Shown: piece by piece, positions 1 to 11,530 of the stretch
Numbering within the stretch: the first letter of the stretch is position 1
Layout of the letters: every line of letters begins with the position of its first letter
Source of the DNA: Leptobrachium leishanense
Lineage: Eukaryota > Chordata > Amphibia > Anura > Megophryidae
NCBI GenBank assembly: GCA_009667805.1
Contig: CM019066.1
Location: 119,675,690 to 119,739,689, forward strand
Direction: 5' to 3'
Length of the DNA stretch: 64,000 nt
Position numbers and translations under genes: made by a program
Notes under the pieces: model-generated
Database searches by the model: none
The model's input: the letters and a program-made list of their open reading frames with translations, nothing else
What the model was told of the DNA's origin: nothing

Positions 1-136
1 TTTTCAAATCGATACGAAATTTTGAATCGATCCACAACGAAACGAAACGAAATTAGTTACGAAATTCTGAAAACTAAATTATTTAAAAACGAAACTAAAC
101 TAAACAAAACAAATTTTTCAGACATGCACATCCCCA
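1..136. repeat. hAT-like element, right-end remnant
   Basis: The segment is rich in CGAAAC/ACGAAA motifs and ends in ACATGCACATCCCC. That resembles the inverse of the TAGRNATGTGC termini of hAT-type elements elsewhere in this window (for example 27423-28183). The left end lies outside the window, so no target duplication can be checked. Confidence 0.35.
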
Positions 137-602
137 AAAAAATGCTGCGTTCGGCCATGAAAAAAAAGCCTGGTTTTAAAATAAATTAGGAACCCAAAAA
201 TGTCACCAAAAAATCCAAAGAAAAAAAAAATAAAGTGAAAAGAATAAACGGTTGAATAAATAGTTAATAAAAATGGGGATTGTTTTTACATTGAAACCTG
301 TAGGAATCGCCTGATTAAACCTGTCAAACAACCGAAAATCAAGGTTAGAAATTAGGGATAGATGCTAGGTTTAGAAATTTCAGGGGGGCGTGTCCGGCTG
401 TGAAAGGGAGCAGACATGTTCAGATGGAGCTCCGGGTGCAATTGCCATGGGGGGATTTTAACTCAGATTCCTCCTTGATTTTACCTCTTTTAGGGAGTCC
501 CTGCCCTGTTGGACATCAGGAGTTCCCTGGAGCCTGATATGTTCCCCCCTCCAGACCCCAGTTGAGTTTGAGGTCCTTCTTTCCGGCGCACGCGATCACC
601 CG
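137..602. other. Unassigned stretch
   Basis: The first half is A-rich. A short part near 260-340 (an ACATTGAAACCTGTAGG-type phrase) resembles the interior of the CAGGGTTATYC MITE family described at 18503. From about 365 the base composition becomes GC-rich and I recognise no feature. Confidence 0.3.
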
Positions 603-1184
603 GTGGCCATATTGAGGCCTACCCCTCATCATCCAAGCCTCCCCCTTGTAGTTCCCTCGGACCAAGGTGACTGGCTGTCAAGCACTCAGGAGATGGAGGG
701 CCCCCATCATCTGGCTGAGGCAGCTGACCCTACAGAGGAGTTCGTGGAGGTAGGTGCGGAACGGAGGCAGCTGACGCAACCTCCTCGTACTAGAGACCTG
801 GGGACTGTGTTCAAGGATCTGGAGGAGTGTCTGCGGCTGCTGTCAGAGGATGAGGAGAGCCCAGTGACGAGAGGATCCTGGCGTAAATCGTTTGCGGTGC
901 TGCACGGAGAACCGGTAACGGAGGCCCCGAATGAACACCTGGCGGTGGCCACGGCTGCTGGATGTGCGGTGGTCTTACCCAACGAGGATGCGGACAACTC
1001 CGATGGAAGCAAAATGTTGGCCTGGGTCGAGATCCCTGAGCCGCCACGTCAGTACCCACTGTTGCAGGCTGAAGCGGGGGTGCTGCCGACCACAAGAAAT
1101 CGCCCCAGCGGAGGGCTGCAGCGTGTGCAGGCATGTACTGGCCATCGGGAGCACCGGGAGAATCCAGAGGGGCCGATGGATTAG
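603..1184 (+). CDS. Unrecognised 193-codon open frame
   Basis: This is the longest frame in a GC-rich island (about 365-1200) surrounded by AT-rich DNA. The predicted protein is rich in Glu, Pro and Arg, with one plausible amphipathic stretch (around residues 66-80, DLGTVFKDLEECLRLLSEDE). I see no signal peptide, membrane segment or catalytic motif. Upstream there is a CAGGGGGGCGTGTCC phrase that could be a retroelement 5' UTR, so an ORF1-like fragment of a LINE is one possibility. Overlapping frames on the other strand are of similar length, so the frame may be a by-product of GC content. I do not assign a function. Confidence 0.15.
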   Translation: MAILRPTPHHPSLPLVVPSDQGDWLSSTQEMEGPHHLAEAADPTEEFVEVGAERRQLTQPPRTRDLGTVFKDLEECLRLLSEDEESPVTRGSWRKSFAVLHGEPVTEAPNEHLAVATAAGCAVVLPNEDADNSDGSKMLAWVEIPEPPRQYPLLQAEAGVLPTTRNRPSGGLQRVQACTGHREHRENPEGPMD

Positions 1185-1871
1185 TAGGCCGGCTGAGCCT
1201 GGGGGTGCTTTTTTTTTTAAACTTAGTCCAGCACTTAACCAGGACTGGATAACACTAGTATTGAATGTCAGCACTTGTTTCAAAGGTCTGAAGGATTTCT
1301 GCATTGCAGGGGTGGGTTAAGGGGGCTTCCTTGGACACCCACACATGGATTCTGGAGCTGGCTATAGCTTTATTGTGTGTAAAGTAGCAGAATCCACAGA
1401 GACTGCGAGGATTCCGCTCCACATTTTACTTACAGCTTCTCCTTCCAGTGACTGCCGGCTTCAGAGTTTGAAGCCAGCAGCAGCTGTAGCACCACATGTT
1501 GCTACAAACCTCTCCTGTGCTGTGACCAGGAGCCATCCCCAAAATGTGAAAATACATAAGGTATTGACTAAACATGCCAAGTGAGGGTGAATCCCACCCT
1601 TATGTCTTATACCTCGGCACTGATGCGTCTCCCAAGAGCAGTATAGTGGCCAGCCTCACAGCCACGCATGCAGGGAGCCGTAAAATCTGACAGATCGTCT
1701 GATCTGACAGTCCCTCTCCCCTGCTTCCTTTCTATAGTCTATTAAGCCAGAGCTCAGTATGGCAGTGCTGTGCTTTCTCTATAGAAGCACTCAAGGGGTT
1801 AATTATCACAGGAGTATGCAGAGCTCATGAAAGTATTTGCTAATCAGTCATAGCCATGTAGCAGGGAGACA
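1185..1871. other. No recognisable feature
   Basis: Mixed-composition DNA with short open frames only. I recognise no repeat or gene. Confidence 0.4.
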
Positions 1872-1965
1872 TGTCCAAATTCTAGGTCAAAATAGCCAAA
1901 CCAGAAAAATTCTTCCATTTATCTCACTTTCCAAATTGGCTATTTGGTCTAGATTGTTCATTCTC
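1872..1965. repeat. Short CAGGG-type MITE, internal fragment
   Basis: It carries the core phrases TCTAGGTCAAAATAGCC and CATTTATCTCACTTTCCAAA, shared with the complete 181-bp copy at 8100-8280. Both termini are missing. Confidence 0.8.
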
Positions 1966-2855
1966 CTGGTATGTCACAGTTCTGAGCCCCTTAAAAGTGT
2001 ACCCGAATTACATTTTATTAAAGTATATTTTAATATTTATCATATGATATTTTTTTATAAAATAATTTAATTAAAATATTCTAATTTAAATTAAGTATAT
2101 TTTAATGCATATTTATTTCAATTGTTCAAATTACATTTACATGAATATATAATTCATATTAAAATACTATTTTAATGATCCATAATTATTTTTTAATTCT
2201 ATTGCTGTGGAGCTCTGTGATATGCTCTTACACACTGCACATTACTGTGAGTTTTATTGTTGTGCCACTCTGTGATACGTATCAACATGTTTTGGTGGGC
2301 ATGGGGGGGTCAGTATTTCATCCTTGGATCCAGGCAGCACAATGTCTTGTGCTGGTCCTGCTCCAGTCCATATCAATATATTAATCCGGCCCTGCGTGTT
2401 TCCATATCGGAGTGGGCCGGTCTGGATGAAGTCCAGGGGCTGTTTTTTTGTCCCAGTCCAGCCCTGAGCCTGTGTGTTGGTCCTGCAGTACTGCCTCGTC
2501 CGTGATTGCCCCATCATGGGGTATGGCTGCTCGAAAGTCCCCTCATGAGGGAACAGTGAATGCTGGAGCCACCAGTCGCACCAAATGGTTTGACACGGGC
2601 TGAGATACTGAGATGACTTTCTGCTTTCGAGACTTTAAATTTTACATTTTTCTATTTTTGTTTTTCCTTGAGACACTGCCTGAGGACACTTTTTTCTTTT
2701 TCTAGAGTTCCTTCTTCCCAGATGACGTTTTCTGTTTACACTATGCCTATATGTATGTGCTACTAGATGACTTGGTGTGGCCCAGTGAGGTCTTTTCTTT
2801 CTTTTATGCTTATATTGCTGAAAAAAAGAAAGAAATCTCTAACCGTAGTTTAAGC
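1966..2855. other. No recognisable gene; AT-rich then mixed
   Basis: Positions 1990-2200 are extremely AT-rich. The remainder (2250-2855) has short frames on both strands with no recognisable motif. Confidence 0.4.
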
Positions 2856-3030
2856 ATGATCCTAATCTCTAATTTAGAAATTAGGGTTAGAAATTAGGGT
2901 TAAGGTTAGAAGCTAGGGTTAGAAATTAGGGTTAGGGTTAGAAATTAAGGTTAAAAGCTAGGGTTAGAAATTAGTTATAATTTCTATCCCTAATTTGCAA
3001 CCCTAACGTCTAACCCTAATTTTTAACCCT
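2856..3030. repeat. Degenerate telomere-like tandem repeat
   Basis: Repeated TTAGGGTTAGAAAT / GGTTAGAAGC variants run along the plus strand. They then switch to CCCTAA-type units (2993-3030) on the same strand, so the tract is partly palindromic. Units are irregular, 11-18 bp, unlike true (TTAGGG)n. Confidence 0.7.
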
Positions 3031-3089
3031 GATTTTCAATGGTTCATTCAAGTTTAATCAAGTAAAATCAGTAAATAATCCCCCCCCCC

Positions 3090-3280
3090 TATTTTACTTT
3101 TCATTTCGGATCATTTTCATTCTCATTCTTTGTTTCGGTTTTTCATAATGTTACCGCGATTCGTATTTCGGACCGATTCTTTAATCTGGACGACTGATTT
3201 TTCGTATTTCGGAAATGCTTCCGAAATATGAATCGGCTAATTTCTGTCCGAATTTTGAAGCAGAACGAAACGCACGTCTA
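3090..3280. repeat. hAT-like element, right portion
   Basis: The segment is dense in TTTCGGA/TTCGTATTTCGG motifs and ends in GAAACGCACGTCTA, the inverse of a TAGACGTGC terminus. It resembles 52395-53416. The left end is not visible. Confidence 0.5.
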
Positions 3281-3584
3281 AAATTAGGTACGTAACCACA
3301 TCAATCACAACATAACTATCTTTAGCCTTATGTCATTCAAATACAATTGCCTATCACACAATCCATGCCTAGTTTATAAGGGCTAGGCTGGCAGAAAAAA
3401 TAAATGATTAGGACATTTAAAAGAGGGGCCTTCTTTTCTTTTAAAAAAACATGGCAAGAGATGAGAAAGAAAACATATATGTCACCATCTATCCTTTGTG
3501 AGATAGTTATTAAATTACAATGCATGAAATACTGGTATATAAATGATTATGAAGTGAACCATTTTAAATACTTATAAAGGGCTC
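3281..3584. other. No recognisable feature
   Basis: AT-rich, with a 62-codon minus-strand frame that shows no motif. Confidence 0.4.
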
Positions 3585-3588
3585 TTAA

Positions 3589-4767
3589 CCCCTTAGTGAC
3601 CGGGCGGTTTTACAGAAATCCGTCTTTTAGTGACCGCTGCTGTTATTACGTTTCTGCGCTGTTAGTGTTTAGGTCAAATTTTCCTCTTACTCGTTTATTC
3701 AATCCACACATATTATACACCCTTTTTCCCGCCATTAAATGGACTTTCTAGAAATACCATTATTTCCATCATATCGAATAATTTACTATAAAAAAAATAT
3801 GAAATATGAGGAAAAAATGGTAAAAACACACTTTTTCGTAATTTAATCCCCAAAATCTACAACCAACCAAAAAGACCCCAGCTAAATAGGTTCAAAATTT
3901 TGTCCCGAGACTAGAAATACCCAATTTTTACATGCGTTTGCTTTTTAACCCCTTCACTGCTGAGACAGTTCACCTATGTGCGCTGCGCTCATTCTGACCA
4001 TTTTGTGCTAATTATTTTTAGATGACAGCCTAGGTCCTATTTAATTAAACTCCCCCCAGACAAAAAACTTTTTAAAAAAAACCATTTTTTTATTATTTTT
4101 TATTTTTTTAAACCATGTTTGGTATCATTGGAAAGGCCATAATCAGGCCTTTCAAATAATGTCAAATATGACCATCTAGCTGCCATGGATCGGGAGATAT
4201 GGGGATCCTTAGGATCCCCTTATCTCTACATGGCAGCTAGATGGTTAACTGGCCCACTGACATCCTCACACATATGGTGAGGTTGTCAGTGGGTGGGGGG
4301 GGACCTGGAGGCTTGGCTGACATCCAAGATGTCAGCCCCCCTCCAGGTTTGAATCGCGTTTTGGCGCCAATTGGCGCCGAAATGTGATCCGGCAGCGAAA
4401 CTGTTAATGCTATACACCGCTGAAAAGGGGAGACTCTCCCCTTTTCAGCGGTGCAAACAGTATCTCCCTAGCTTCAATGGTTGGGGAGATAGAGGGCTCC
4501 GAAGGAGCCCCCCCTCCCCTCCATTGAATTGCATGGGGACGCCTGCTGATGACGTCACCACGCAGCGTGGCGACGTCATCAGCCTCGCCTGCCCATGTAA
4601 ATCACATGGGCAGGCTTCCTCCCTGCCAGATCGCCGAGGTATCCAGCGAGGGAGGTGAGTATCGGGCGGGAGGGGGATTAGGCGCCGCTGACGTACCCTG
4701 TACGTCCGCGGGTCTAAGGGAGACCTGTGGACAGGACGTACAGGGTACGTCAGGGGTCCTTAAGGGG
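3589..4767. mobile_element. TTAA-flanked hairpin-chain element (piggyBac-like, non-autonomous)
   Basis: The element is flanked by TTAA on both sides (3585-3588 and 4768-4771) and has ends CCCCTTAGTGACCGG and a matching ...AAGGGG. The TTAA target with CC-starting termini fits piggyBac; Kolobok is the alternative. The right 600 bp are consecutive hairpins, for example GGGATCCTTAGGATCCCC (4201-4220), GACGTCACCACGC/GCGTGGCGACGTC, TGCCCATGTAAATCACATGGGCA and a pair of GACGTACCCTGTACGTC-type arms near the end. There is no transposase frame. A close second copy is at 31671-32902. Confidence 0.8.
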
Positions 4768-5022
4768 TTAAAGAGATTTAAGGGATATTTAACAGTGTTA
4801 TTGACAGGCTATAGGCCATATTGTGGGCTGGATTCTGGGGGCACTAACCCAACCTTGCCTGTAGAATAATACTGCTCGGCTTTAACAGCTGCTTACTGTA
4901 AGTTAATGAACCCTATACGATGGATAGCAACTGATAATTATCTGCATGTCAGCGGGCAAGCTATTCTCTTGTTGCTAATTTAGTTAAATGAATTCCAACT
5001 CCTTATAATGAATACTATATCA

Positions 5023-5208
5023 AGTCTATTCAATAAAGGTGAAACTGGAAGAAAAGGAGAATTGACTGGAGAAGTAAAAATTCTAGGTCAAAATAGCCAA
5101 ACCAGAAAAATTCTCCCATTTATCTCACTTTGCAAATCTGTTATTTGGTCTAGATTGTTCTCGTCTCCTGCCAGTTCTCCTGAGTTTTACCTTATAGTGA
5201 ATAGACCT
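5023..5208. mobile_element. Short MITE, variant with AGGTCTATTCA termini
   Basis: The left end CAAGTCTATTCAATAAAGG matches the inverse of the right end TATAGTGAATAGACCTG. The core TCTAGGTCAAAATAGCC is shared with the MITE at 8100-8280. A left-end-only relative lies at 37312-37360. Confidence 0.75.
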
Positions 5209-6792
5209 GTAAATCTAAAAATCCTTAACCCATGGTGCAGAGGGCCGCAATACCTGTTGTCTCCTCTGGCAGTGTAGCAGAATCTTGAGAAAAAACAGTT
5301 GCAAGTGTGCTTACACAGACTCAGTGTGACCCGGCTTATGCAAACTCACGCACGGTTGTGCCTGTCTCTATGGACTCAAAGAGCTGATACCAGTGGTGGC
5401 TCATGGAGCCTCTGCCTGTATCGATTTGCACAGGGAGCTCAATCTCTGGCCACCCAGATGTTTAGTGTCTATAATTCTCTGAGTTATTCCAATGACAAAT
5501 TGCATCAATTTCTGACTGCAAATTCATAGCATACTTGCATCATTCTTCTGAAGAAAGTAATATGCGGAAATAGGGGTAGTGTAAGTTTTAGAACAGGGGT
5601 CTGCAACTTTGGTCCTCCAGATGGTTTAACACTATATCTCCCCTGATGCTTAGGTATTCTTTAGTTTGGCTGGGCCTCTGTCATGCTCAGAACCGTGCCC
5701 GCACATTAAGGTAGTAATCCTCATGTCTTGCCCTCCAAGCCAGATTGATTTAGCTTCTGCCCTCTCACTCAACTGATTCTCAAGCACTGGTTGCCTCAAT
5801 AAAGAGCAGCCACTCCCTCCAACCAGTGCTTTAGCATTGTTGCTTCTTTACTCCTAGAGTAAACACCTATACTTGCCTGCTCCTGTTATTTTCTACCCAC
5901 CCAAGTCCCCTGGATCGTGACCTGACTACGCTACCTGGATTACCCCTTTAGTACTATGCCTGGATTCCCCTTGTGCCCCTTCAGTTGCCTGTTGCACCCC
6001 TGCATCTACCTTCCTTGGATCCCTCATTTTCCTCATGTCCCCCAGTTTCCCGGTTCCACAGCTCATTGTGTCCCTCTCAAGTTAATCGCTGTGTCTAAGT
6101 TCCCCGCTGGACTCAAGACCCTCGTACCCTTCAAGACTCCCGATAACCTCTTCTGTATATCGCTTCATACCGGACTCACATCTGCAAGACTCATCCGGTA
6201 GTGAAACGGACAACCTCCTATGAAAATTATTACAAAACCTCTAGATGGCCAAGGTTGCTTAGTCTTCTTTTAAGGTATTGGCGTTTTATCAGTGGCCATA
6301 AAGTGGCGACATACCAAAAGGCTCCTTTCACTTTAGCGGCTCAGATCTTAGAGTCACATTAGGATCATATATAGATCTGCCTTAACTTCTATCTGAAGGT
6401 TCAACCAATGCAAAACATTTTAAACCAGGTTGCTTGTAGGAAGGGTGGACAAATGATATAGGATGATATAGGATGATACCAAAAACATATCTTGTATTTT
6501 GTAACAATACTCACATGAACAAGAGTCTATCCATTATATTTATTCAACTTCAGGGTTACTTCTGATAGGACTCCCATTAATTGTAGCCCAAAAGGATATT
6601 AACAACTACTGGTCAAAAATTGTATTTGCTTTTATTGAATAATAATATAAAATTTTAAAAATACAGTTGTATTTGAACCTATAGATGTTTTAAAGGGACA
6701 TGCATGCTTTTCTGGTGTGCTTTTGAAAATGTGCAATGCCTTTTGAATGAGCCAGTAGTCTCATTCAACAGGCATAAAAAGCAAGTAGATAT
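5209..6792. other. Unassigned, with a hAT-MITE-like left end near 5593
   Basis: CAGGGGTCTGCAACTTTGG at about 5593 looks like a hAT MITE terminus, but I could not find its right end. A pyrimidine-rich stretch (5700-6200) could be part of an LTR, with no supporting terminal repeat. I recognise nothing else. Confidence 0.3.
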
Positions 6793-7325
6793 GAGGACGA
6801 TTCATTGGAACCCCCTATCTCCACCATTGGTGGCAGCTAGGGGTTAACTCCAGGACTAGCGTCAACGTGCTATGCACGATGACGCCAGTCCTCAGGGGCA
6901 GTTCCCGGAGGCTTGGCCGACATCCAAGATGTCGGCCAGCTCCGGAAAAGGATCACGAACCAGCGTTTTTCGGCGCCGATTCGTGATCCGGCCCCCATGG
7001 GGGTTAATGCCAGGTACCATTTGGAAGGGCAGGCTGTGCCCTTCCAAACGGTGCCTGGCATTAAGCTCAGGACCCCTGCGATCGGGAGGGAGAGGGGGGC
7101 GCCTGAAATAGATGTCATCGCGCCGCCGCAATGACATCTATTGTGCCCACGGCGGTCCCGGATTGACGGGCTGACATCCAAGATGTCAGCCCGCACCGGG
7201 GGCACAACGATCGGCCGGAATCCAACCGATCGCAGGCTGCTTCGGGAGGACGCGCTCAGCGTGTCTTCCGCAGCCAACCCTTCCTTGGGCAGGCCGCGCT
7301 GAGCGCGTCCTCCACAGCGAAGTGG
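6793..7325. mobile_element. TTAA hairpin-chain element, truncated copy
   Basis: The right end reads GCGAAGTGG followed by TTAA (7326-7329), the inverse of the left end of the element at 60343. The interior shows the same hairpins, including CCGACATCCAAGATGTCGG (6919-6937) and TTTGGAAGGGCAGG paired with CCCTTCCAAACGGTGCCTGG. The left end is missing. Confidence 0.75.
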
Positions 7326-7329
7326 TTAA

Positions 7330-8096
7330 CCACTGACTAGGTGAGTATTTTCCTTTTGTGTTAATTTCTCCCTTTTTTGCACTCTTATTCTGTACATTGG
7401 GCAGATCTGTGCAATCTTCCCTGGTAGTCCTCACAACATTTAGATATTCTGCAATATCAGGCTCTATACCAAGTTTTAGAATGGAAATTTTGAAGATACA
7501 ATACAGTTCGTCCGATGATGCTACCGGAAATGTGACCGTGCAGTCCTCTGTTAACTTGAACTAAGTTTGGTTGTCTGTATATGACAGCACTACAATAAAA
7601 CTATGTGGCATATTGTATACGCCATAACAATGCCAGCGGCACAAGGCTTCTGTAAGACAGACATTAAGCCCAGGTAGTTTATGGTTCTCCTTGTCCCACC
7701 AAAATTAAATAAGGCATAGTACTCCTGGGTAGATGTTACCATGCTACCTTTCCTTTGGGGAATGACCAGTGCTAACCTGCCTCACTGTTTAAGTAGATGT
7801 GTGCGCCTTCTCTCATTTCCTACTACTACTTATCTCTACTGTTGCCAAGTTGGCTACCATGCCTATCCATTCTTCTCTTGTACCTTTCTCCAGGTCCACT
7901 CCTTTCCCTGCTTCAAGTCCCCTTAATCTTCTCCTCTGCCATCTGCTTTACACTCCCTTCCTTCTTACTCTTTCTTCTCTCCCTACTAGCACCGACTTCC
8001 ATCCTCACTCCCTGTCCATCTGGAGGCAGTGTGTAAGTGGGAATGCAATCATTTTTATTGTTTAAAATTGCCACACTTTGGTCTTTAAAAATACTC
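7330..8096. other. No recognisable feature
   Basis: Includes a long pyrimidine-rich stretch (7740-8010), open in several frames because of its composition. Confidence 0.4.
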
Positions 8097-8099
8097 TAG

Positions 8100-8280
8100 T
8101 AGGGTTATTCTGAGAGCGGTGAAAAGCAGGAGAATGACTGGAGAATGGAAAATTCTAGGTCAAAATAGCCAAACCAGAAAAATTCTCCCATTCATCTCAC
8201 TTTCCAAATCGACTATTTTGACCTAGAATTTTCCATTCTCCAGTCATTCTCCTGCTTTTCACCGCTCTCTGAATACCCTG
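8100..8280. mobile_element. Complete short MITE, near-perfect hairpin, 3-bp TSD
   Basis: The ends are TAGGGTTATTCTGAGAGCGG and CCGCTCTCTGAATACCCTG. The flanking trinucleotide TAG occurs on both sides (8097-8099, 8281-8283). The two halves are inverse copies of one another for about 60 bp, so the single strand would fold into one long hairpin. Terminal sequence and TSD length match the 900-bp MITEs at 18503-20370. Confidence 0.88.
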
Positions 8281-8283
8281 TAG

Positions 8284-9102
8284 GTTTCTACTTAACAATG
8301 TTTCTTGTAAAAAGCTTATTGATACTGAAACATTTTTCCTTTTTTTATGCTTTAAGTCCATTGTTGAACCCATGGCAAGCTCCTGTCTTACTGTATTCCT
8401 GGGTCTGTGATTTAAGCTTGATTTATTGCCAGACTTCTGTGCCAAAGCTCACATGCCTACACGAATCACACATCTTTTGTTTGTATAATTAGATGATTAA
8501 ATAGTATGCTGAATTGTAATTACATGCAAGCTACTCCGATTCTTTCAGCACTTTACCTTTACTAAACAAAACGCCAATTCTATTTCAAGAATCTAAAAGA
8601 AAAAGAAGGAATACTTGCTTCATTGTAGTCATCTGTGCTATGGTTAGTTGCCAGCACTGGAGAATTAGTAGCCTAAAAGAAAAGCCTGTTAGGAAAATAG
8701 CAGATGGCAAGAATGCGAAAGGTTATTTCTTAAAGATGTCATCGATGGAATAGAGTGAAATGCAGGACATTGTTGCTGTCAGTGTCAAACTGGGATGTAG
8801 TGGATGCAAGCCAAATGACAGCTGAAGGGCAAAGTGCCTGGAATATAAAAAATGTTTTTAAGATAAAGTCATGAATGAATGAAGATTTTATATAAATACA
8901 AATAAAATTCTTCATACTCAACATGTATGCATCTCATTGAATAAGATTATCGTATATAATATATATGTATACGTTATTTTTCATCTTTATCAACTGAATT
9001 TATTCTCAACTTTGATAATAGAATAACAATATATTTTAATATATACTTCCTTATGCAATAGCTTGTGCTTTCTAAAAGCACAGAACCAACGTACCAGTTG
9101 CC
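8284..9102. other. No recognisable feature
   Basis: AT-rich DNA without convincing frames or repeats. Confidence 0.4.
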
Positions 9103-9106
9103 TTAA

Positions 9107-10090
9107 CCCCCTACACTACCAATTGATTTTCGGGGGGGGGGACCATTGTCAGGAACCAGTGTTTTTTTTTAAAATCATTTTAATTATACAGTAAGAAATA
9201 TTTGGGTATATTCCAAATGTTTTTCTTACTGTAGTAACATATTTGGCCAATGGCCAGTAGATGGTGCCATCTACTGCTAAATTGAGCTACAGCTGTTGCA
9301 GTCAACCGTGGGTTGCAACTGTTTCGGCTTGATGAATATCCGTGTTACGGATCCTGGCACCCCACGCTTGGGAATCTCCGTCCGGGCGCCCCTTTCCACT
9401 GTACAAGGAGGTGATCGTACCTACACAGACTAGCCGACACTTAGTTCTGTGATACTTGCTGAATGAACACCAAACTCAGAATGCCTTTATTCTGGAGTTT
9501 CAGCTACAGACATTCAAAAGTAAAACCACTCCCCAGCGTTTCCCAGCTGCAAAATCCTCAACTTCCCCCATGACCATCCTGACAAAGGCTGGGATATCCA
9601 GTTCAAGCCAGTTTCTGGTGGAGAGGGGAGTGGAAGTAGACAAATCATTAGATTGTATGCTCTCCTACTGTTCTGTGTGTCCACTTACTTGAACATTGTT
9701 ATTCATATTCAACATTGTTATTTATAAAAACATGTAACTGTAACTGTTACATACAGATACACACAGGGAAAACAGTACAGTATGTCATAGAAACCTCTAC
9801 CCTATATACAGAGGCAATGAAATGTAAGAAAATTAAATGCAAATAAACATTGTGGTGGCCATTCCATCACAGTCCGATATCAGGACATTCAGTTGGCTGA
9901 TTTTACCAAGTTTTAGCTCTTTGGGGATTGTGCCTACAGGGCTAAAGCTTTGGGGGGAAGTTCTTCAGCCCAAAAGCAAATGAACTTCATTTGCTTCTGG
10001 GCTGCAGAGCTGCAGATTGAGATAACTCGATATTGGGGCACTGGATGGTGCCTTTCAAGCCAGAGGTAGCTCGATCTCGGTAATGAAGGG
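9107..10090. mobile_element. TTAA-flanked non-autonomous element
   Basis: TTAA occurs at 9103-9106 and 10091-10094. The left end CCCCCTACACTACC is the approximate inverse of the right end GGTAATGAAGGG. A left-end relative is at 29424. A 78-codon frame (9456-9692) inside has no recognisable domain. The target and termini suggest piggyBac-like mobilisation. Confidence 0.65.
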
Positions 10091-10094
10091 TTAA

Positions 10095-10499
10095 ATAATT
10101 GCCCTCCATCTTATATTTTCTTTGCTAAAATTAATTCCCAACTTGGCTCAACAAGCTAAATTACTCAGATGATAAAGGCAATCTAAACATGAACAAAAAA
10201 TTGATACGAAGGTTCTTTAGATAATCTGATAAAATTATTCCAAGGTTACTGCAAAAAGGAAGACGATAAGTAAAAGGAGTCTGTGCCTGCAGATTTTATT
10301 TAGTCTCCCTTTTAGCATGCCTATTCTGAACTAGGCACTTTGTTAGCATCTAGCCTCAGAGCAAAGCACAGCACAAACCAGTACTTTCAGTGGCGTTGCA
10401 CACTGCCATGAGTATCAGCTCCTGGAGTCCTTTGGACCCTATGGAGCCCTGCGCATCCCAGCCAAAAGCTTGCAAGTAGAACTATTTGCTCCCAGTTTC
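10095..10499. other. No recognisable feature
   Basis: I recognise no gene or repeat. Confidence 0.4.
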
Positions 10500-10591
10500 A
10501 AGCCTGAGACACACTAAGTTAAGAGCGCCCCACAGCGCCTGTAGGTGGCGCCGCCCGTCAAGACGCGCTTAGTGTCTCTAGGCTTTCCATC
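10500..10591. repeat. Short inverted repeat (hairpin)
   Basis: AAGCCTGAGACACACTAAG at the left is the approximate inverse of CTTAGTGTCTCTAGGCTT at the right, with a GC-rich centre holding a second hairpin (GGCGC/GCGCC). It could be a tiny MITE. Related AGGCTT/AGCCTG phrases recur in the tandem duplication at 13316-13520. Confidence 0.55.
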
Positions 10592-10826
10592 TACCACTGC
10601 TCAGACGGCGTCACAATGTGGTGATGAGCAACAGGAGATGGAAAAATCCAACTCTCCCCTCAACGGAGCGGCGTGATGAGAGGAGAGGCAGGATCTGAAG
10701 CACATGGCGCAAGCAACATGGCCTGTAGATCCCTCCTACTTACCACTGCATCATTCCACTGAGGGGCAGAGCTGCAGAAGCCCCCTAACACCACTCCGAC
10801 TCTGACTTTCAGTGGCAATTTCATGG

Positions 10827-10978
10827 TCTGGTTTGAGGTCTGTGTGGGGATATCTGGCCTGAAGTTTGTATATATGTATCTGAGTGAGCATGTCTGGTAT
10901 GAGGTCTGTATATATGTATCTGAGTGGGTATATCTGGTCTGAGGTCTGTATACATGTATCTGAGTGGGTATACATATA
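10827..10978. repeat. Tandem repeat of about 50 bp, three units
   Basis: The phrase GTATATATGTATCTGAGTG recurs three times, spaced by GGTCTG/GGTATAT variants. Confidence 0.8.
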
Positions 10979-11006
10979 TATCGGAGATGAGGTGTGGTGT
11001 CTATGT

Positions 11007-11055
11007 GTGTGTGTGTGTGTGTGTGGTCAGGGTGTATGTGTGTGTGTGTGTGCAG
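11007..11055. repeat. (TG)n microsatellite
   Basis: Two runs of TG dinucleotides separated by GGTCAGGG. Confidence 0.9.
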
Positions 11056-11250
11056 GGGGTAAACGGGGGGTCCGGCCATACATTTCAATATTAACATCAA
11101 TTGGACAGGCTTTCATCAAAATTCTAAATTATTTATTGGAAAGCGGTCACATACTGTAAATAACAGTATTGGTACTTGGTATCGGTGAGTACGTGAAAAA
11201 AAATATCGGCACTTGTACTTGGTCCTAAAAAGTGGTATCGATGCAACTCT

Positions 11251-11290
<40 letters not shown>

Positions 11291-11297
<7 letters not shown>

Positions 11298-11513
11298 GTC
11301 CAGAAATATTGGGACATCGACACAATTCGAACATCTTTGGCTCTATACACCACCACAATGGAGTTGAAATGAAACAAACACAATGTGCTTTAACTGCAGA
11401 CTGTCAGCTTTAATTTGAGGGGTATGTACATCCAACTCATGGTGAACGGTGTAGGACTTACAGCAGTTTGCAGATGTGCCTCCCACTTGTTAAGGGACCA
11501 AAAGTAATGGGAC
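11291..11513 (+). repeat. Left terminal inverted repeat of Tc1 element
   Basis: It matches the inverse of 12719-12941 along its length with a few substitutions and small indels. The outermost positions (TAGTTAGG against CAGTCAGG) have diverged in the left copy. Confidence 0.92.
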
Positions 11514-11530
11514 AGAATAATAATCATAAA

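Noticed and set aside
4371..4869. Overlapping frames of about 100 codons, repeated near 32611-32939
   Set aside because: Shadows of the GC-rich hairpin chain in both TTAA elements.
5540..5575. CTGAAGA followed by GGAAAT
   Set aside because: No stem I or stem II pairing, so the match to the core words is probably chance.
5690..6200. Possible solo LTR
   Set aside because: There is a CAATAAA and a pyrimidine-rich block, but I could not find TG...CA ends with a target duplication.
10660..11100. 146-codon His/Thr/Pro-rich minus frame
   Set aside because: Created by the TG microsatellite and a 50-bp tandem repeat.
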